64,000 nucleotides of DNA from Thiospirillum jenense (GCF_014145225.1 NZ_JABVCQ010000008.1:1-64000), one strand, 5' to 3'; positions 16,847 to 25,093 are shown, counted from the stretch's first letter. Numbers and translations are program-made. Notes: generated by a model from the letters alone, not told the origin.

Positions 16847-17233
16847 ATTATCCCCTAAAAAGCGGGTCTCAGTTCCGACGCTGTTAGTATAGTTAGTACT
16901 ATCGCATCATATAAGTCTCAATCCCCTAAAAAGCGGGTCTCAGTTCCGACATATTAGAAGATAATATATCTTCTTTAGATAATATGTCTCAATCCCCTAA
17001 AAAGCGGGTCTCAGTTCCGACGTATGTGATGATGGTAAACTCTGATTATTCGTTACCGTCTCAATCCCCTAAAAAGCGGGTCTCAGTTCCGACTAACAAC
17101 AGATGCCGCATGGGCTATGGGTGAATTGTCTCAATCCCCTAAAAAGCGGGTCTCAGTTCCGACCTTAAAATAAATTACGGAGATACCGTAATTATTCGTC
17201 TCAATCCCCTAAAAAGCGGGTCTCAGTTCCGAC
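16844..17233 (-). CRISPR. CRISPR array 1: six 36-bp repeats, five spacers
   Basis: Repeats at 16844-16879 (degenerate in its first six bases), 16915-16950, 16986-17021, 17058-17093, 17128-17163 and 17198-17233. Read on the minus strand the repeat starts GTCGGAACTGAGACCCGC and ends GGGGATTGAGAC, with ATTGAGAC fitting the eight-nucleotide 5' tag of type III crRNAs. Spacers are 34-36 bp. The leader is on the right (17234 onwards) because that flank is conserved with array 2 and the degenerate repeat is on the left. Three spacers hold inverted repeats. Confidence 0.97.
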
Positions 17234-17506
17234 GCGGCGTGATTTTTTTCTCCTGACAAATCAGAGCGTTACGAAGCAGTTTTTGTGCGGATAAAATCAC
17301 GGAAAAAAGTTAGCCTACAGTAACACTTTTGGACAGTATCCGACCTTTTACAAATCAAGCACTTACAAACGCGGTTGCGTGTTACAAACTGCCAAATCGC
17401 AAAAGTCGAAAAACTTAGCTTCATTGCCGCCGCAGCCGCATCGTTATTGATCTGCGCGGCGCTGTCAAGTGTGACACATGTGACACAGATCACACACGCC
17501 CGCATC
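17234..17506 (-). promoter_or_regulatory. Leader of array 1
   Basis: About 230 bp starting at the array matches the flank of array 2 (23810-24040) with only scattered mismatches, far more conservation than elsewhere in non-coding DNA here. This region should contain the array promoter and integration signals. It extends to within a few bases of the csm5 stop. No unambiguous -10/-35 pair was found. Confidence 0.85.
17479..17494. promoter_or_regulatory. CRP-type binding site in leader 1
   Basis: TGTGACACAGATCACA fits TGTGA-N6-TCACA perfectly. A partly overlapping second half-site (tgtgacacatgtgac at 17470) precedes it. It lies about 250 bp upstream of the first repeat. Confidence 0.7.
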
Positions 17507-18802
17507 CTATTTGCCACGCAACGCCTGAATCTGCGCCTGCCGCGCCGCTTTTTTCTGTTTACTCGGCCAACCGACAAAGGCGTAAATCTCCTCCGCCAAA
17601 GCCGCCAACGCCGCGCAGTCTGCCGCCGGCCAACTGTCCTGCGCCATTTTCAGCAACTCGACCAGCGTATTCGACAACTCGCCGCCCGCCTGCTTGACAT
17701 TCGCCGCTCGATCCCGCGCCAGCAACTCACGCAACTGCGCCAACTGCCGCGCCTCCGCTGACAAACTCGCCAACTGCGCCGCCGCCACTTCCGCCTCACG
17801 CTGCGCCACTTCGGCCGCCGCCAACTGCGCCATCTCCCGCGCCCGCAGTTGCTCCAACGCCACCTGCAACGCCGCCCGCCGCCCCGTAATCGTTTGCAAC
17901 CAACGCCGCTCATCGGCACTGTAATCCGCCGTCGCCGTGAGCAATTCCGCTGGCCACGACGGCAGCGCCTGCCCCACGGCGGCCGTCTCCACCAACACCC
18001 AGCCGAACGGCAACAACTCCCGCCGCTCTTGAATATCGTGCGCGGCCAACCAAATCGTTTTCGTCACCGGCAAATACTCAAACCGCGTTTTGCCAGTTTT
18101 TGGATCCTTGCCCTGCATGATTTTGATGTCGCGCACACCGTTCAACGTCACGGACTCCGCGCCGCTGTGAAAACCCAACCGCAACAGAAAAGCGCGATTG
18201 GCCGCCAGCGCCGCGCCGTGCGTGGTCAAAATTTGCTGCACCGTCTGCGCCCAGCGCGTGTCCAAATAACCGCGACTCGCCAGTTGCGCCAATTCATCGT
18301 CTAACTGCGGGCGGTAAAACGCATTGCAGGCCGCGGCGATGTCAGTCAAGCGCCAGCGCAGGTCGGGATCGGGTAACTTGGCACCGGTCAATTTGCCCAA
18401 CTCCTGCAACGTCAGCAGCCCGCCAAACGCCCGCGGCCGCAGCGGTGGAATGCACTCGATCACCTGCCGCAAATTCTCCGCCATGCTGGCCAATTCACGC
18501 CCATCTTTGAGTACCGGCTGGCGCTTGCGATTGACCGCGTAGCGAATCTCGGTGCCGAGCGTGTCAGCCGAGCGCACATCCGCCGCGTCGCCCAATTGCA
18601 CCAACCGCATCGGGTCCAAGTGAAATTGACCAGCGCGGTAGTCAAACAGCCGCTGTTGTAATTCCTGATTATTTTCGCGGCGCATCCCACCGGTGCGGCG
18701 ATCTGGCACCTGCTGCAAACTGGCGTCACCATTGACCTGATCGAGCAGCGCGGTGCGGATCGCACCTTTCAAACTGGAACCGGGCAAAATCGGCCGCCAC
18801 AT
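17507..18802 (-). CDS. csm5: Type III-A RAMP protein Csm5-like, N-terminally truncated
   Basis: The frame opens at MWRPILPGSSLKGAIRTALL, the RAMP glycine loop that in Csm5 normally sits some 40-60 residues into the protein after a first beta-strand; here only island-derived codons precede it. LLPFGWVLVE and the following Ala-rich coiled coil (about residues 310-370) are seen in Csm5 relatives. Upstream csm2, csm3 and csm4 are missing and a plus-strand island abuts the truncation. The remaining protein probably does not fold into a working Csm5. Another RAMP identity cannot be excluded. Confidence 0.68.
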   Translation of the reverse strand: MWRPILPGSSLKGAIRTALLDQVNGDASLQQVPDRRTGGMRRENNQELQQRLFDYRAGQFHLDPMRLVQLGDAADVRSADTLGTEIRYAVNRKRQPVLKDGRELASMAENLRQVIECIPPLRPRAFGGLLTLQELGKLTGAKLPDPDLRWRLTDIAAACNAFYRPQLDDELAQLASRGYLDTRWAQTVQQILTTHGAALAANRAFLLRLGFHSGAESVTLNGVRDIKIMQGKDPKTGKTRFEYLPVTKTIWLAAHDIQERRELLPFGWVLVETAAVGQALPSWPAELLTATADYSADERRWLQTITGRRAALQVALEQLRAREMAQLAAAEVAQREAEVAAAQLASLSAEARQLAQLRELLARDRAANVKQAGGELSNTLVELLKMAQDSWPAADCAALAALAEEIYAFVGWPSKQKKAARQAQIQALRGK

Positions 18803-19062
18803 GCGGTTATTGCTTGAATGCCGTTGCTCTACTAATTCAATTGTAAATCAAATGGTTGAGATCCAATCACATAACTGTGGAAATTTACAAAAATATTTTT
18901 TCTTAATTTTCAAAATATTACACAAAAATCTACTTTTTTTAAAAAGTGAACTACTTGAAAAACAAAAAAATTTAGTTGCACTCTAATGGTGAGATATATG
19001 ATAATTTTCACGCCCCTATATTAAGGGACGCTTATGGTTTTCGACGTTATTGGAGAATCTGA

Positions 19063-19374
19063 ATGAATATGTTTCTACCAAACCAAAAACACTACCGCGC
19101 AATGAGAGGCGGAATCACGGCTGATCCGTTCACAGCAGCAAAGTGTATTTCCCAATGTCAAGGATGTCAGTGTAATAAAAGTCCTTTATTGTCGGAATCT
19201 GTTTTTGAGGCTGTTTTCACTATTCCTTCCAAAACGCATTTCAGCATGCTTCGAGGAAAAATTAGTACAACATTGGCAATATCAGCAAAATGCAATTGCA
19301 GTGCTTGCAATTCCTGTAGATGTGATTGTTCATGTCGCAGCGATATGGCGACTTTTTTGGCGATTTGGGAATAA
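19063..19374 (+). CDS. Cysteine-rich peptide, probable RiPP precursor
   Basis: A 103-residue protein with GGAG seven bases before its ATG. It has two cysteine clusters: CISQCQGCQC at about residues 28-37 and CNCSACNSCRCDCSC near residues 77-91, each preceded by a similar TA/SAK stretch, suggesting an internal duplication. Eleven cysteines with spacings of one or two residues match the style of cysteine-rich precursors whose maturases are radical SAM/SPASM enzymes, one of which follows 160 bp downstream. No signal peptide is seen. Thioether crosslinking is a reasonable guess from known families but not shown by sequence. Confidence 0.7.
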   Translation: MNMFLPNQKHYRAMRGGITADPFTAAKCISQCQGCQCNKSPLLSESVFEAVFTIPSKTHFSMLRGKISTTLAISAKCNCSACNSCRCDCSCRSDMATFLAIWE

Positions 19375-19384
19375 ATAGCGAATA

Positions 19385-19416
19385 TGAGGTTCACCGATGG
19401 GTGTTGGTGAGCCTCA
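19385..19416 (+). promoter_or_regulatory. Intergenic stem-loop between peptide and maturase genes
   Basis: tgaggttcacc / ggtgagcctca pair over 10 of 11 positions around a ten-base loop, without a following T run. Such hairpins between a precursor and its maturase often stabilise the precursor mRNA or attenuate read-through. Confidence 0.6.
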
Positions 19417-19535
19417 ACCACAACTATCAAAATCCATAGCACGTCACATAATGGTCAACAATTTCTTTTTTATGCGTCACCTTGGTGCATAGTTTTTCAT
19501 ATGTGTTCCGCCATTTTGCTTTTTTGAGAGAATCA

Positions 19536-20897
19536 ATGTTAATTTCAAAATTTTCCCACACTTACGAACGTAATGGCATTACAGCATTTATAAATTCTTT
19601 GCGGCTAAACCCTGTATATCTCGACAGTGATGTAGCAAAAAAATTGCTTGCCTCTATTAAGGAAGAATTGCCTTTATCTGAAGCAGAAATAAAAGCAAAA
19701 CAGGCGCTTTTGGAGGCAAAATACTTTGTTGAGCACGAAGAAATAGACCAAAAAGTATTGCACAAGGTACGTTCCCAAACCGGCAAGCCAGAGCTAAAAA
19801 TTGCCTACTTCATTGTTACAGATGAATGTAATTTTGATTGTACATATTGTTTCATTAAACGTGACATGCCTGCCGACCATGTGAATACAGCGATGTCAAA
19901 GGACACTGTGGTTAAATGTTTGGATTTTTTTGAGAAAAACTTAGTTTGCAAAGCCGATGATACAGACAATAGCATCATCATTTATGGAGGAGAACCACTT
20001 CTCGAAATTAATATTGCTCTTTTTATTGCACAGTCAGTTACAGAAAGAAAAGAAAAAAAACGTTTGCCTGAAAATCTCCGTGTTTCGCTTATTACGAATG
20101 GTTCCTTATTGAGTAAAGCAAATGCTATCCTTCTTAAAAATAACGATATTGCAGTAAGTATTTCCCTAGATGGAGACGAGGTAGCCACGAACTCTTGTAG
20201 ACACTATTGCAGTGGGAAAGGTGTGTATGGTGATGTGCTTCAGGCTATTGCTTATTGCAAAGAGGTTGGTTTAGATTTCTCTCTCTCTGTTACGATCACC
20301 GAATCGCTACTCTCAAATCCAAAAAGATCGCTTGATCTTTTAGTCAAAGATATTGGAGTTAAAGGTCTAGGGTTTAACATCCTCATGTATGACAAAGATA
20401 ACAATGTTCTTGATGATTACCCTGAAAGGGCTGCTAGATTTATTTTAGATGCTTTTACTTTATTTCGTGAACAGGGAATATATGAAGACCGCATTATGCG
20501 GAAACTAGACGCCTTCTGTGAAAGGAAAATTCATTTGTTTGACTGTGCAGCGGCTGGGGGAAATCAAGTTGTTTTTTCACCAGATGGTTCTATTGGGGTG
20601 TGTCACGGTTATTTAGGAACAAGAAATAATTTTATAGCAAATGTTAATGATATAGATAAATTTGATCTAAAATCAAATGATGTCTTTCTTGAATGGTCAA
20701 GGCGTTCCCCAATTAACATGAAAGAGTGTCTGCAATGCGCGGCGTTAGGTATATGTGGTGGTGGATGCCCGTTCAATGCTGAAAAAGAGAACGGGAGCAT
20801 TTGGACGTTAGATAGTCGTTTTTGCGCTCACTCCAAGCTAACACTCGAATGGTTAATCTGGGACCTTTACCACAAGATGAATACTACTTGCCCTTAA
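19536..20897 (+). CDS. Radical SAM/SPASM peptide maturase
   Basis: The ATG at 19536 has GAGAG five bases upstream and gives 453 residues; the open frame begins at 19482. C98, C102 and C105 (DECNFDCTYCF) bind the radical SAM cluster and IIYGGEPLLE is the SAM-binding motif. The C-terminal SPASM domain has DCAAAGGNQVVFSPDGSIGVC and CLQCAALGICGGGCPFNAE with a final FCAH, the expected auxiliary cluster ligands. It is most like maturases of cysteine-rich peptides. It follows the candidate precursor at 19063 in the same orientation and shares its AT-rich composition. Confidence 0.85.
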   Translation: MLISKFSHTYERNGITAFINSLRLNPVYLDSDVAKKLLASIKEELPLSEAEIKAKQALLEAKYFVEHEEIDQKVLHKVRSQTGKPELKIAYFIVTDECNFDCTYCFIKRDMPADHVNTAMSKDTVVKCLDFFEKNLVCKADDTDNSIIIYGGEPLLEINIALFIAQSVTERKEKKRLPENLRVSLITNGSLLSKANAILLKNNDIAVSISLDGDEVATNSCRHYCSGKGVYGDVLQAIAYCKEVGLDFSLSVTITESLLSNPKRSLDLLVKDIGVKGLGFNILMYDKDNNVLDDYPERAARFILDAFTLFREQGIYEDRIMRKLDAFCERKIHLFDCAAAGGNQVVFSPDGSIGVCHGYLGTRNNFIANVNDIDKFDLKSNDVFLEWSRRSPINMKECLQCAALGICGGGCPFNAEKENGSIWTLDSRFCAHSKLTLEWLIWDLYHKMNTTCP

Positions 20898-20910
20898 AAA
20901 TGACCGATTT

Positions 20911-23433
20911 CTAAACGATTCCGTGAACCGTTCCATAGTCGCCATTTTGGTACCCGTCTGCGATCAAATGCTGTTCTAATCGTTCCCGCGCTCGATCTAA
21001 TTGGTCAAATGTCGTCCACGCCACCGTTTGCCCAAACGCGGTCACGCTGTCTTTAGGCGGACATTTCATTTGCACCGCGGCCGGCGGCGCACCCGTTAAA
21101 TCCTGTTTGGGTGGACAGCGCGATTTGGCCGCCTCCAGCGCGTGTTCGGCCAATTCCGCCAACTGCCGCACCGGTACATTGGATTTGGTCAGCGACAGCC
21201 CGGCAGAGAAATGAATCTCTGGATTATCAGCGACGTACCGGCGGAACGCGGTGCGCAGGTCACGCGCCAGCTCCATCTGCGCCCGCCACGGCCCAATCAG
21301 GAAAAAATCATCACCGCCGGCAAACACGGTGTAGGCGTTGTGGTATTGGGTACTGCACCGCCAGGGTAGATAAATGGCGAAAAAAGCGTTCATTTGCCGC
21401 GATAATGCCGCCATCTTGGCAAAAGTCGGTTTATCCAGACCGCGCTGGAAAATCTGCCCCAAATTGTCCACGTCACCTTTCAACGTCATCAACGCCGTGA
21501 TGCCGACCCAGCGGTTGTCCTGATCGAGGTGGCGATCCTCACACGCCAGATGGTTAAAAGTTTTCGGCTCACCGTGCCCCGCGTCAAATGGCTCGTCGGG
21601 ATCAGTCGCGCCGTATTTTTCGGCAAACCACGCCTCGCCGACCTCGCTGCCGTCAAAACGCGGGATGTAGGCATTGATGGCGCGGCGGGCGTAGCCATTC
21701 CACAGCGGGCGCTCGCCGTTGTCAGCGGGCAAACTGAAATCCCACGCCCGCAGCAAATTGCCGCGAGTCACTTCGGGGCCGAAGCGGCCGCTGTCGTCCT
21801 CCGCGCCGGTTAACCCAATGCGATAGCCGAACACGTCAATGGCGAGCGTGTGCGCGACAATCGGCTGGCGGCTGACCAGCAGGCGCTCGTCGCTGGTCAA
21901 CCAGTTACCCAAATTGATTTGATCTACTGCCATTTGGCCGAGTTGAATTTCCCGCCCGGACTCGGTCAGGTGCGTCACGGCCGGCGAGCGTCCGTCAATC
22001 TGACAGACGCCGCGCTGGTTATCGAAACTGTCTAAAAATTCGCTGAACAGGGCGGGCGCGGCGCTGTCCGCGCACAAGTCAAACCGCTGCGCTTTGGCGA
22101 TTTCGAGTTGCGCAAACAGCCGCTTCATCAGGTCACGGAAGCGGCTGTGACCCGTCGTGGTGTCGCCACTCACAAAATCGTCACACGCGGCCGGTAGCCA
22201 CGCCAGCCCGACGCCGCATTGCCCGTAACTGTGATCTAAAAACCAGCGGTTGATGTCAGCGCGGACTTGGGTGAGCGCCGCCACCGTTGCCGCAGTATTC
22301 GGGGCGACGATCAGGAATTTGCCGGCCGCGTTGATGATCTGACTGGTGGCCGGCAAGCCGAGCGCATCCAATACCCGCATCGCCGCGCATTCAGTCAGCA
22401 ACCCGACGTAAAACGACCGCCCGCGTAACAACTTAGCGGCGCGGCGGTTGGTTTCGCCGCCGCTGGCAAAAATGAATTCCTGAATGCCAAACAAATCGCC
22501 CTGCACCAGCAGCAGTTTCTGTTCATTCCAATCGCCGCGTTTCACCTGCGCGGCGGCAACGGTGGCCGGATCATCGCCACGCTCGTGGTGATAACGCCAC
22601 AACGCGACCGCCAGCGCCGCGACCGCTTTGGAATGGTCATACAACGACACGTCAGGTTTGACGTTAAACGCCGTCGCTGACGGGATGGCGTGCGTGAACG
22701 TCAACCAGAGCGTTTCAAAATGGTCGAGCCACAGATCGAGCCGCTGGCGATGCGCGGCCGGGATGGTTTGCAGCGCCGCCATGAACTGATCCCACAATTG
22801 GCGATATTCCGCCTGTGCTGGCGCGGGTTTATCGCCCTCCACCGCCGTTGCCGCAACGGGAAAAATGGTCAGCGGTGACAGCGGCCGCAGTGGGTAGCGT
22901 TTGGTTAATCCCCCCTTTGACAAAGGGGGGCTGGGGGGGATTTCTGACCCATCCGCCAAACGAATCTGCTCAAACAACGTCAACTGCCGCGCCGTGATGT
23001 GCGTCCGTTTCGTCGCAGTTTTTTCCTCACCATCGTTGTATTTGTCGAACGTTTCGCGCTCAAAACCCGACGCGATGCGGTCAGCGGTGGCAATCATCCA
23101 CTGCAAAAACGTCGTTGGTTTGTGATGCAGCGCGGCGGCGTTGATAAGCGAATCATCGGCGTTGCGCTCTTTCCACGCGGCAAAGGGCGTCATGTCACGA
23201 CCGACCAGCGGCGGCAGGTACGGTTCGAGCGCATCAATCGCCAATCCAGTGTGCGCGGCGTGGCGATGGCTGTACCAACCGGCCGGTTGACGGCGGGCGT
23301 ACAGTTGCAGATGCGTTTCTAACGTTGCGGGATCGGAGGTGATGCCAGCACGTTCGGCGAATTTGCCGACATCGTGCAGTAACGCGGCGAGTGCCATGCG
23401 GCAGGAAGGGATGAGCAGCGGGTGGGGCGTCAT
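20911..23433 (-). CDS. cas10: Type III-A Cas10 (Csm1) with HD and GGDD domains
   Basis: The start at 23433 (840 residues) has AGG seven bases upstream; the frame runs further back into array 2 but that part is not real. ALLHDVGKFAERAG carries the HD nuclease motif at residues 20-21 and VFAGGDDFFLIG the cyclase GGDD at 706-709. Thus DNase and cyclic oligoadenylate activities both look possible. The partner genes csm2-csm4 are absent next to it, and only a truncated csm5 remains, so whether it assembles with another complex is open. A palindromic repeat is embedded in frame at 22907-22943. Confidence 0.9.
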   Translation of the reverse strand: MTPHPLLIPSCRMALAALLHDVGKFAERAGITSDPATLETHLQLYARRQPAGWYSHRHAAHTGLAIDALEPYLPPLVGRDMTPFAAWKERNADDSLINAAALHHKPTTFLQWMIATADRIASGFERETFDKYNDGEEKTATKRTHITARQLTLFEQIRLADGSEIPPSPPLSKGGLTKRYPLRPLSPLTIFPVAATAVEGDKPAPAQAEYRQLWDQFMAALQTIPAAHRQRLDLWLDHFETLWLTFTHAIPSATAFNVKPDVSLYDHSKAVAALAVALWRYHHERGDDPATVAAAQVKRGDWNEQKLLLVQGDLFGIQEFIFASGGETNRRAAKLLRGRSFYVGLLTECAAMRVLDALGLPATSQIINAAGKFLIVAPNTAATVAALTQVRADINRWFLDHSYGQCGVGLAWLPAACDDFVSGDTTTGHSRFRDLMKRLFAQLEIAKAQRFDLCADSAAPALFSEFLDSFDNQRGVCQIDGRSPAVTHLTESGREIQLGQMAVDQINLGNWLTSDERLLVSRQPIVAHTLAIDVFGYRIGLTGAEDDSGRFGPEVTRGNLLRAWDFSLPADNGERPLWNGYARRAINAYIPRFDGSEVGEAWFAEKYGATDPDEPFDAGHGEPKTFNHLACEDRHLDQDNRWVGITALMTLKGDVDNLGQIFQRGLDKPTFAKMAALSRQMNAFFAIYLPWRCSTQYHNAYTVFAGGDDFFLIGPWRAQMELARDLRTAFRRYVADNPEIHFSAGLSLTKSNVPVRQLAELAEHALEAAKSRCPPKQDLTGAPPAAVQMKCPPKDSVTAFGQTVAWTTFDQLDRARERLEQHLIADGYQNGDYGTVHGIV
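22907..22943. repeat. Palindromic repeat element inserted in frame in csm1
   Basis: cccccctttg and caaagggggg form a ten-base perfect stem with one central base, followed by a second G run. It encodes IPPSPPLSKGG in Csm1. This C-run/G-run palindrome is a widespread dispersed element in cyanobacteria and some proteobacteria. Cas10 orthologues would not be expected to have this segment. Confidence 0.75.
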
Positions 23434-23536
23434 GGTCAACCTGTGTGAGCGCGGGGCGTGGTGGATAGTATCGCCCGCGCCGGCCGCGAATGCCAGTGTC
23501 ACAAGATTGTGGGAATGACGATTTATCTGTTCACAC
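23434..23536 (-). promoter_or_regulatory. Probable csm promoter region
   Basis: Shares the blocks gatagtatcgcc and gggaatgacgattt with the region upstream of cmr1 (16637-16817) in the same order and at similar distance from the start codon. No clear sigma-70 pair found. Confidence 0.45.
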
Positions 23537-23566
23537 AAAAAAACCCGCCTCATTCGGCGGGTTTTT
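23537..23566 (-). terminator. Intrinsic terminator closing array 2
   Basis: Stem aaacccgcc / ggcgggttt, loop tcatt, T run on the minus strand. One loop base differs from the terminator of array 1. Confidence 0.85.
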
Positions 23567-23809
23567 ATTATCCACTTAAAAGCGGGGCTCAGTTCCGACC
23601 AGTGTTCAAGCTCGCAGGGTGGGAGAAATCCTCGTCTCAATCCCCTAAAAAGCGGGTCTCAGTTCCGACTTATTACTGTGCTTATACAGAGGTGCTTTGC
23701 ACAGTCTCAATCCCCTAAAAAGCGGGTCTCAGTTCCGACTAATGGGCAATCGGGTTTTGCGCGGGTAGCCTTTGTCTCAATCCCCTAAAAAGCGGGTCTC
23801 AGTTCCGAC
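23564..23809 (-). CRISPR. CRISPR array 2: four 36-bp repeats, three spacers
   Basis: Repeats at 23564-23599 (degenerate), 23634-23669, 23704-23739 and 23774-23809, the intact ones identical to those of array 1. All three spacers are 34 bp. Leader on the right, transcription leftwards on the minus strand. The degenerate terminal repeat differs from that of array 1 (ccactta for cccctaa) and shares gggg with the ghost repeat at 6506-6535. Confidence 0.97.
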
Positions 23810-24085
23810 AGCGGCATGATTTTTTTCTCCTGACAAATCAGAGCGTTACGAAGCAGTTTTTGAGCGGATAAAATCACGGAAAAAAGTTAGCCTACAGTAA
23901 CACTTTTGGACAGTATCCGACCCTTTACAAATCAAGCACTTACAAACGCGGTTGCGTGTTACAAACTGCCAAATCGCAAAAGTCGAAAAACTTAGCTTCA
24001 TTGCCGCCGCAGACGCATCGTTATTGATCTGAGCGGCGCTGTCAAGTGTGACACAGATCACACCAACTGTCACTCGCGCCCGCAC
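23810..24085 (-). promoter_or_regulatory. Leader of array 2
   Basis: Nearly identical to leader 1 for about 230 bp beginning at the first repeat, then diverging close to the cas1 stop. The adaptation genes lie immediately upstream, so this array is the one next to cas1-cas2. Confidence 0.85.
24047..24062. promoter_or_regulatory. CRP-type binding site in leader 2
   Basis: TGTGACACAGATCACA, identical to the site in leader 1 and a perfect fit to TGTGA-N6-TCACA; about 240 bp from the first repeat. Confidence 0.7.
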
Positions 24086-25072
24086 CTAGCTGTATTTATC
24101 CAGCGCCATCCGCAGCCACGCCATCCGCGCCTGACACACCTGCCGCAGCGAGCGCACCGCCTCTGGCGCCGCATCCTCCAAATCCGGCCAGTTTTTCCGC
24201 GCCGTCGCCCACGCCTGATAAAACCGCGCCCGCCCATCTTTAGTTAAACGGCAACCATCGCTGTCATTTGTCGTGAAATCCGCCGGCGTTAATACCCGCT
24301 CCAACAGATTTAATACCACCACATCCACCGCCGGGCGCAGCGGCTCAATTAAATCCAATACCAACGCCTCACGCCCGGACACCGATTCGTGCAAAAACCC
24401 GCGTGCCGGATCCAAGCCCGCCTGTTGAATAGCACCGAGCATTTCACCACCAATGAGCGTATAGCCCAATGACAAGAGCGCATTCACCGGATCACGCGGC
24501 GGGCGGCGGTTGCGATGATGAAACTGCCAGTGCGGCGCAATACCCGTCGCCAATCCCTGAAACCACGCGGCCGCGGCATGACCTTCAATCCCCATCAACA
24601 CCCCAATATTCGGCGCATTGCCAATTGCCAATACCTCAACATTGGATTGAAACAGCGTCGAGAACACCTGACCGGCATTAGCCACCACTGGCACCAGCCG
24701 CCGCGCTGCCGATTGATACGCCGCCAGTTTCGCGTTCAATACCTGCCGCGCCAGCTTCAACCGCGCCACGTCGCACTCAGCCGCCCGATGCTGGGCGCTG
24801 CGCAACAGAATATTGCCACTCAGCGCCGCGCCGACCCACGCACTCGCACCACCGCCGCGAGCGGGCAATAACACGGCCGGAATATCGCGCTCGGCCAACG
24901 CCCGCCACACATCACACGCCACCAGTGCGCGGCCGTACACCACCACCAAACCCAGCAAATGCAGCGGCACATATTGCGGCGGCTGCTCGGCCTGATCTAT
25001 CCGCAAGGCGCGCACATCCAACCGCACCACCGTATCCCGCCGATCCAACACCAAGAGCAACTCTGCTGACAT
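24086..25072 (-). CDS. cas1: CRISPR integrase Cas1
   Basis: A 328-residue Cas1. MGIEGHAAAAWFQ holds the first metal-binding Glu, and HESVSGREALVLDLIEPLRP holds the His and Asp of the active site. It catalyses spacer integration with Cas2. No reverse-transcriptase domain is fused. It begins 21 bp after cas2, and its stop is adjacent to leader 2. With cas2 it is the only adaptation module here, so both arrays with their matching leaders are probably served by it. Confidence 0.93.
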   Translation of the reverse strand: MSAELLLVLDRRDTVVRLDVRALRIDQAEQPPQYVPLHLLGLVVVYGRALVACDVWRALAERDIPAVLLPARGGGASAWVGAALSGNILLRSAQHRAAECDVARLKLARQVLNAKLAAYQSAARRLVPVVANAGQVFSTLFQSNVEVLAIGNAPNIGVLMGIEGHAAAAWFQGLATGIAPHWQFHHRNRRPPRDPVNALLSLGYTLIGGEMLGAIQQAGLDPARGFLHESVSGREALVLDLIEPLRPAVDVVVLNLLERVLTPADFTTNDSDGCRLTKDGRARFYQAWATARKNWPDLEDAAPEAVRSLRQVCQARMAWLRMALDKYS

Positions 25073-25093
25073 CGTGACCTCGACTGCATTGGT

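Larger units (their letters stand above)
18803..20910 (+). mobile_element. AT-rich island replacing csm2-csm4 and the csm5 start
   Basis: Base composition drops sharply from GC-rich cas sequence to AT-rich sequence at about 18800 and returns at about 20905. Orientation of the genes inside is opposite to the cas genes. The left boundary truncates csm5 within its N-terminal RAMP region; the right boundary lies just past the csm1 stop. It holds only a cysteine-rich peptide gene and a radical SAM maturase. I see no transposase and no clear terminal repeats, so the mechanism of replacement is unknown. Confidence 0.7.

Noticed and set aside
23434-23640. N-terminal extension of Cas10/Csm1 by 69 residues
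   Set aside because: The extra codons read through a terminator, a degenerate CRISPR repeat and a spacer; a ribosome-binding site and the conserved start are at 23433.
23810-24040. Specific -35/-10 promoter boxes in the leaders
   Set aside because: Several weak candidates exist on the minus strand, but none has acceptable boxes with 16-18 bp spacing.
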